This document shows, in pieces, positions 13,107 to 14,728 of a stretch of 14,728 bases of DNA (its first letter is position 1; each line of letters starts with the position of its first letter). The notes beneath the pieces are model-generated. The model saw only the letters and a program-made list of their open reading frames with translations. It was not told the DNA's origin and did not search any database. The position numbers and the translations under genes were made by a program. Origin of the DNA: an uncultured Gemmiger sp. (GTDB lineage: Bacteria > Bacillota > Clostridia > Oscillospirales > Ruminococcaceae); the NCBI GenBank assembly GCA_959018215.1, contig CAUEKL010000036.1:1-14728 (forward strand), read 5' to 3'.

Positions 13107-13140
13107 GGGACGTGCTCCGCAAAACGGCGGGGCACGTCCC
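13107..13140 (+). terminator. 14-bp hairpin after aroF, overlapping the gtrA transcription start
   Basis: GGGACGTGCTCCGC (13107-13120) pairs with GCGGGGCACGTCCC (13127-13140) around a 6-nt loop, with a single G-U pair, followed by TTTGTGTATTTT. It lies 43 nt after the aroF stop and probably terminates aroF transcripts. Because a promoter ends at 13104, the same sequence would also form a 5'-terminal hairpin on the next mRNA. Confidence 0.7.
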
Positions 13141-13163
13141 TTTGTGTATTTTCCCGAAAGGTC

Positions 13164-13586
13164 GTGAATCTGCCCTTGGTACAAGGAAAAGCTGTGGCCG
13201 AAACCCGGCCTTTTGTGCGTTTTCTGGCCTCCTCCTTATCCTCCAGCGTGGTGGACCTGGGCGCCTTTGCGGTGCTCTGCGCTTTGCTCCAGGACCATAT
13301 GGGGGAAAGCGCCGCCATCCTGGCCGCTACTATTGCGGCCCGGGTGCTGTCCTCCCTGTGTAACTACCTGCTGAACTACTTCCTGGTGTTCCACAGCCAT
13401 ACCGCCCACGGGCGGTCGGCCACCCTGTACACCACCGTCACCGTCCTCAAAACCTTGTGCAGTGGGGTGCTGGTGGCCGGACTGGCCAGCCTGCTGCCTG
13501 CCGTGCCGGAACTGTTTTTGAAGATCCCGGTGGACTGCCTGCTGTTTTTTGCCAACTATCTGGCCCAGAAAAAATTCGTGTATTGA
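13164..13586 (+). CDS. GtrA-family membrane protein
   Basis: This 140-aa protein (from GTG 13164) has four hydrophobic segments: about 20-42, 49-74, 87-108 and 115-136. It has the typical GtrA start 'RPFVRFLASSLSSSVVDLGAFAVL', the conserved NYLLNYFLVF after helix 2, and the C-terminal FFANYLAQKKFVY. GtrA-like proteins are small membrane proteins of surface glycan pathways, often proposed to flip undecaprenyl-phosphate-linked sugars. The start is uncertain: GTG 13164 has AAAGG only 4 nt upstream, whereas GTG 13194 (130 aa) has AAGGA at 13183-13187 with better spacing and loses no helix. It could work with the GT2/DUF2304 pair at the start of the window, but they are 12 kb apart and in separate transcripts. 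Confidence 0.88.
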   Translation: MNLPLVQGKAVAETRPFVRFLASSLSSSVVDLGAFAVLCALLQDHMGESAAILAATIAARVLSSLCNYLLNYFLVFHSHTAHGRSATLYTTVTVLKTLCSGVLVAGLASLLPAVPELFLKIPVDCLLFFANYLAQKKFVY

Positions 13587-13596
13587 GCAAGCATGG

Positions 13597-13632
13597 AAAA
13601 TGCCCCTGACCGTAAGGCCGGGGGCATTTTTA
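13597..13632. terminator. Bidirectional terminator between gtrA and the convergent NTPase fusion
   Basis: AAAATGCCCC (13597-13606) pairs perfectly with GGGGCATTTT (13621-13630). The U-tract is TTTTTAT on the + strand, and the - strand also runs into TTTTCC. It lies 11 nt after gtrA and 5 nt beyond the stop of the opposing gene. Confidence 0.88.
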
Positions 13633-13636
13633 TATG

Positions 13637-14728
13637 TCAGGATTCGGCGGCGGCTTCCAGGGCGGCCAGGGCGGCAGGGGTGTCGATGTCCGCCAGCTCC
13701 CGGCCGTCGGGGCAGTCCAGCAGCCGCACAGAGCAGGGGGCGTCCCGCAAAATGCTGCGTCCGCCCTGCCCGGGCGCCAGGGTTTTCAACCGGGGCAGCA
13801 AAATTTGTGGAAAGAACACCGGTGCCCCCGGTTCTCCCTCATGGGCGGGCCGCCAGACGGCACCGGGGTCGTGGGCGGCGCAGAAGAGCAGGGCCTGGAC
13901 CGTCTCGGCGGTGAGCAGGGGCTGGTCGGCGGGGCAGAACAGGCAGCCTTCCGGGGCACCCAGGGCCTCCAGCCCCAGGCGGATGGTGTCGCTGCGGTTG
14001 GGCAGGGCGTGCAGTTTCACCGGGACGTTTTCCGCCCGGCAGAAAGCAGCAGCTGCTTCGCTGCGGGTCACCACGATCCGCCGGTTTGCCCGGAAAAGCC
14101 CGGTGGTGGTGTCCAGGGCCCGGCCCAGCAGCGGCCGGCCGTGAAAGGGCACCAGCAGCTTGCCCCCGGGCCCGAACCGCACCCCCAGCCCGGAGGCGAG
14201 AATCACACAGCCGGGGTCAAGGGGCCGGTCCAGGTCCAGCACAAACACGTCCGGCCGGGCGAGGAGTTCCCGCAGAAAAGGCAGGTCTGCCTTGCGCACC
14301 GCCGCCGCCACCCGGCAGCGGGCAAAGGCCGCCCGCAGGGCGTCGCAGTAGGGGGCGCAGGTGGTTTCCAGATAGCCGATCTCGTCCACCGATACCCAGC
14401 CCCCGTCCGGGGCGGCGGCCAGGGCCGCGGTGCCCAGGGTGAGAAAGCCCTCGGGAATCGGGCGCATCCGGGTGTCCGGACCGGAGAGGGAAGCATCGAA
14501 CACCCCGATCCGTGTGCACTCCCCGGCGGCAGTCCGGCGCAGGTACACCGCCTGCCTGGGTTCGGCAAAGGTCAGGATGTCCGGGGCATTGCCCGCCCCC
14601 AGCAGGGGCAGCACCGCGGCCAGCAGGGTGCTTTTGCCGGTCCCCTTGCCCCCGGTGACAAGGAAATGCCGCCTGCCCGAAGCCAGGAAGGCCCGCACCG
14701 CGGCCCGGGGGATGGGGTAGAGCAGGGA
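13637..14728 (-). CDS. P-loop NTPase fused to MobA/MocA-like nucleotidyltransferase (5' end beyond window)
   Basis: The frame stays open to the window edge; the GTG at 14698 is only the first possible start inside it, so the true start may lie outside. Numbering from that GTG (353 aa), residues 10-165 are a nucleotide-kinase-like NTPase. It has Walker A TGGKGTGKSTLL at 15-26 and a Walker B-like VSVDEIGYLE around 102-111, resembling the THEP1/NTPase_1 family. From about 168 an NTP-transferase domain begins (ASGLGVRFGPGGKLLVPF), with CPADQPLLT near 257-265 matching the MobA/MocA 'D-x-P-L' nucleotide site. MocA-type enzymes attach CMP to molybdopterin, and such fusions occur in clostridial xanthine-dehydrogenase/selenium-dependent hydroxylase accessory loci. 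The biochemical role here is inference; the neighbour that would prove it lies outside the window. Confidence 0.8.
   Translation of the reverse strand, partial: SLLYPIPRAAVRAFLASGRRHFLVTGGKGTGKSTLLAAVLPLLGAGNAPDILTFAEPRQAVYLRRTAAGECTRIGVFDASLSGPDTRMRPIPEGFLTLGTAALAAAPDGGWVSVDEIGYLETTCAPYCDALRAAFARCRVAAAVRKADLPFLRELLARPDVFVLDLDRPLDPGCVILASGLGVRFGPGGKLLVPFHGRPLLGRALDTTTGLFRANRRIVVTRSEAAAAFCRAENVPVKLHALPNRSDTIRLGLEALGAPEGCLFCPADQPLLTAETVQALLFCAAHDPGAVWRPAHEGEPGAPVFFPQILLPRLKTLAPGQGGRSILRDAPCSVRLLDCPDGRELADIDTPAALAALEAAAES

Noticed and set aside
1..14728. CRISPR array, tRNA/rRNA genes, insertion sequence or prophage
   Set aside because: No regularly spaced direct repeats, no tRNA-like cloverleaf, and no transposase, integrase or phage structural motif was seen on either strand.

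Overview
This is a GC-rich window (roughly 60% G+C by eye) from a Gram-positive Firmicute. Strong AAGGAG-type ribosome-binding sites, sigma-A-like promoters, intrinsic terminators, a T-box leader and a 2-hydroxyacyl-CoA dehydratase activase-type operon point to an anaerobic gut Clostridium-class bacterium. The best guess is the Oscillospiraceae/Ruminococcaceae (Faecalibacterium / Subdoligranulum / Gemmiger-like). That assignment is inferred from gene content and style; no marker gene is present. I see no tRNA, rRNA, CRISPR array, transposase or phage gene.

Layout, left to right. (1) 2-1226, + strand: the end of a surface-polysaccharide operon, with the tail of a probable glycosyltransferase, a GT2 polyprenyl-phosphate-sugar-type glycosyltransferase and a DUF2304 membrane protein. 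(2) 1229-1664: a 96-aa protein of unknown function with its own promoter and terminator. (3) 1677-2813: argF (ornithine carbamoyltransferase) with its own promoter, an ARG-box-like palindrome on the -10, and a terminator. (4) 5085-2842, - strand: a promoter, a roughly 390-nt T-box leader with an intrinsic terminator, then a CstA-family transporter. (5) 5336-5767, + strand: an 80-aa single-pass membrane protein and a 24-codon ORF. (6) 5813-6027: a non-coding run of hairpins that looks like a dispersed REP/MITE-type repeat. (7) 10510-6041, - strand: a promoter within a perfect inverted repeat, a 976-aa double-ATPase activase plus DUF2229-like protein, and a 444-aa dehydratase-like partner 4 nt downstream. 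(8) 11955-10573, - strand: a YbaK/EbsC-type aminoacyl-tRNA deacylase and an RsuA-type pseudouridine synthase sharing a TGATG junction. (9) 11962-13064, + strand: DAHP synthase, whose promoter spacer is filled by a perfect palindrome. (10) 13075-13632: a GtrA-family membrane protein whose promoter abuts a perfect 14-bp hairpin. (11) 14728-13637, - strand, cut by the window edge: a fusion of a P-loop NTPase with a MobA/MocA-like nucleotidyltransferase.

Most transcription units are short, individually promoted housekeeping genes, and several carry readable cis-regulation. Amino-acid metabolism is the recurrent theme: ArgR-type control of argF, tRNA-sensing control of cstA, a palindromic operator on the aromatic pathway entry enzyme, and a tRNA proofreading enzyme. 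The most interesting items are the T-box in front of a CstA transporter (likely Leu specifier), the two-gene arrangement of the activase/dehydratase system with a 9-bp inverted repeat around its -35, the aroF operator, and the NTPase-nucleotidyltransferase fusion. I found no clearly new multi-gene defence or mobile system.
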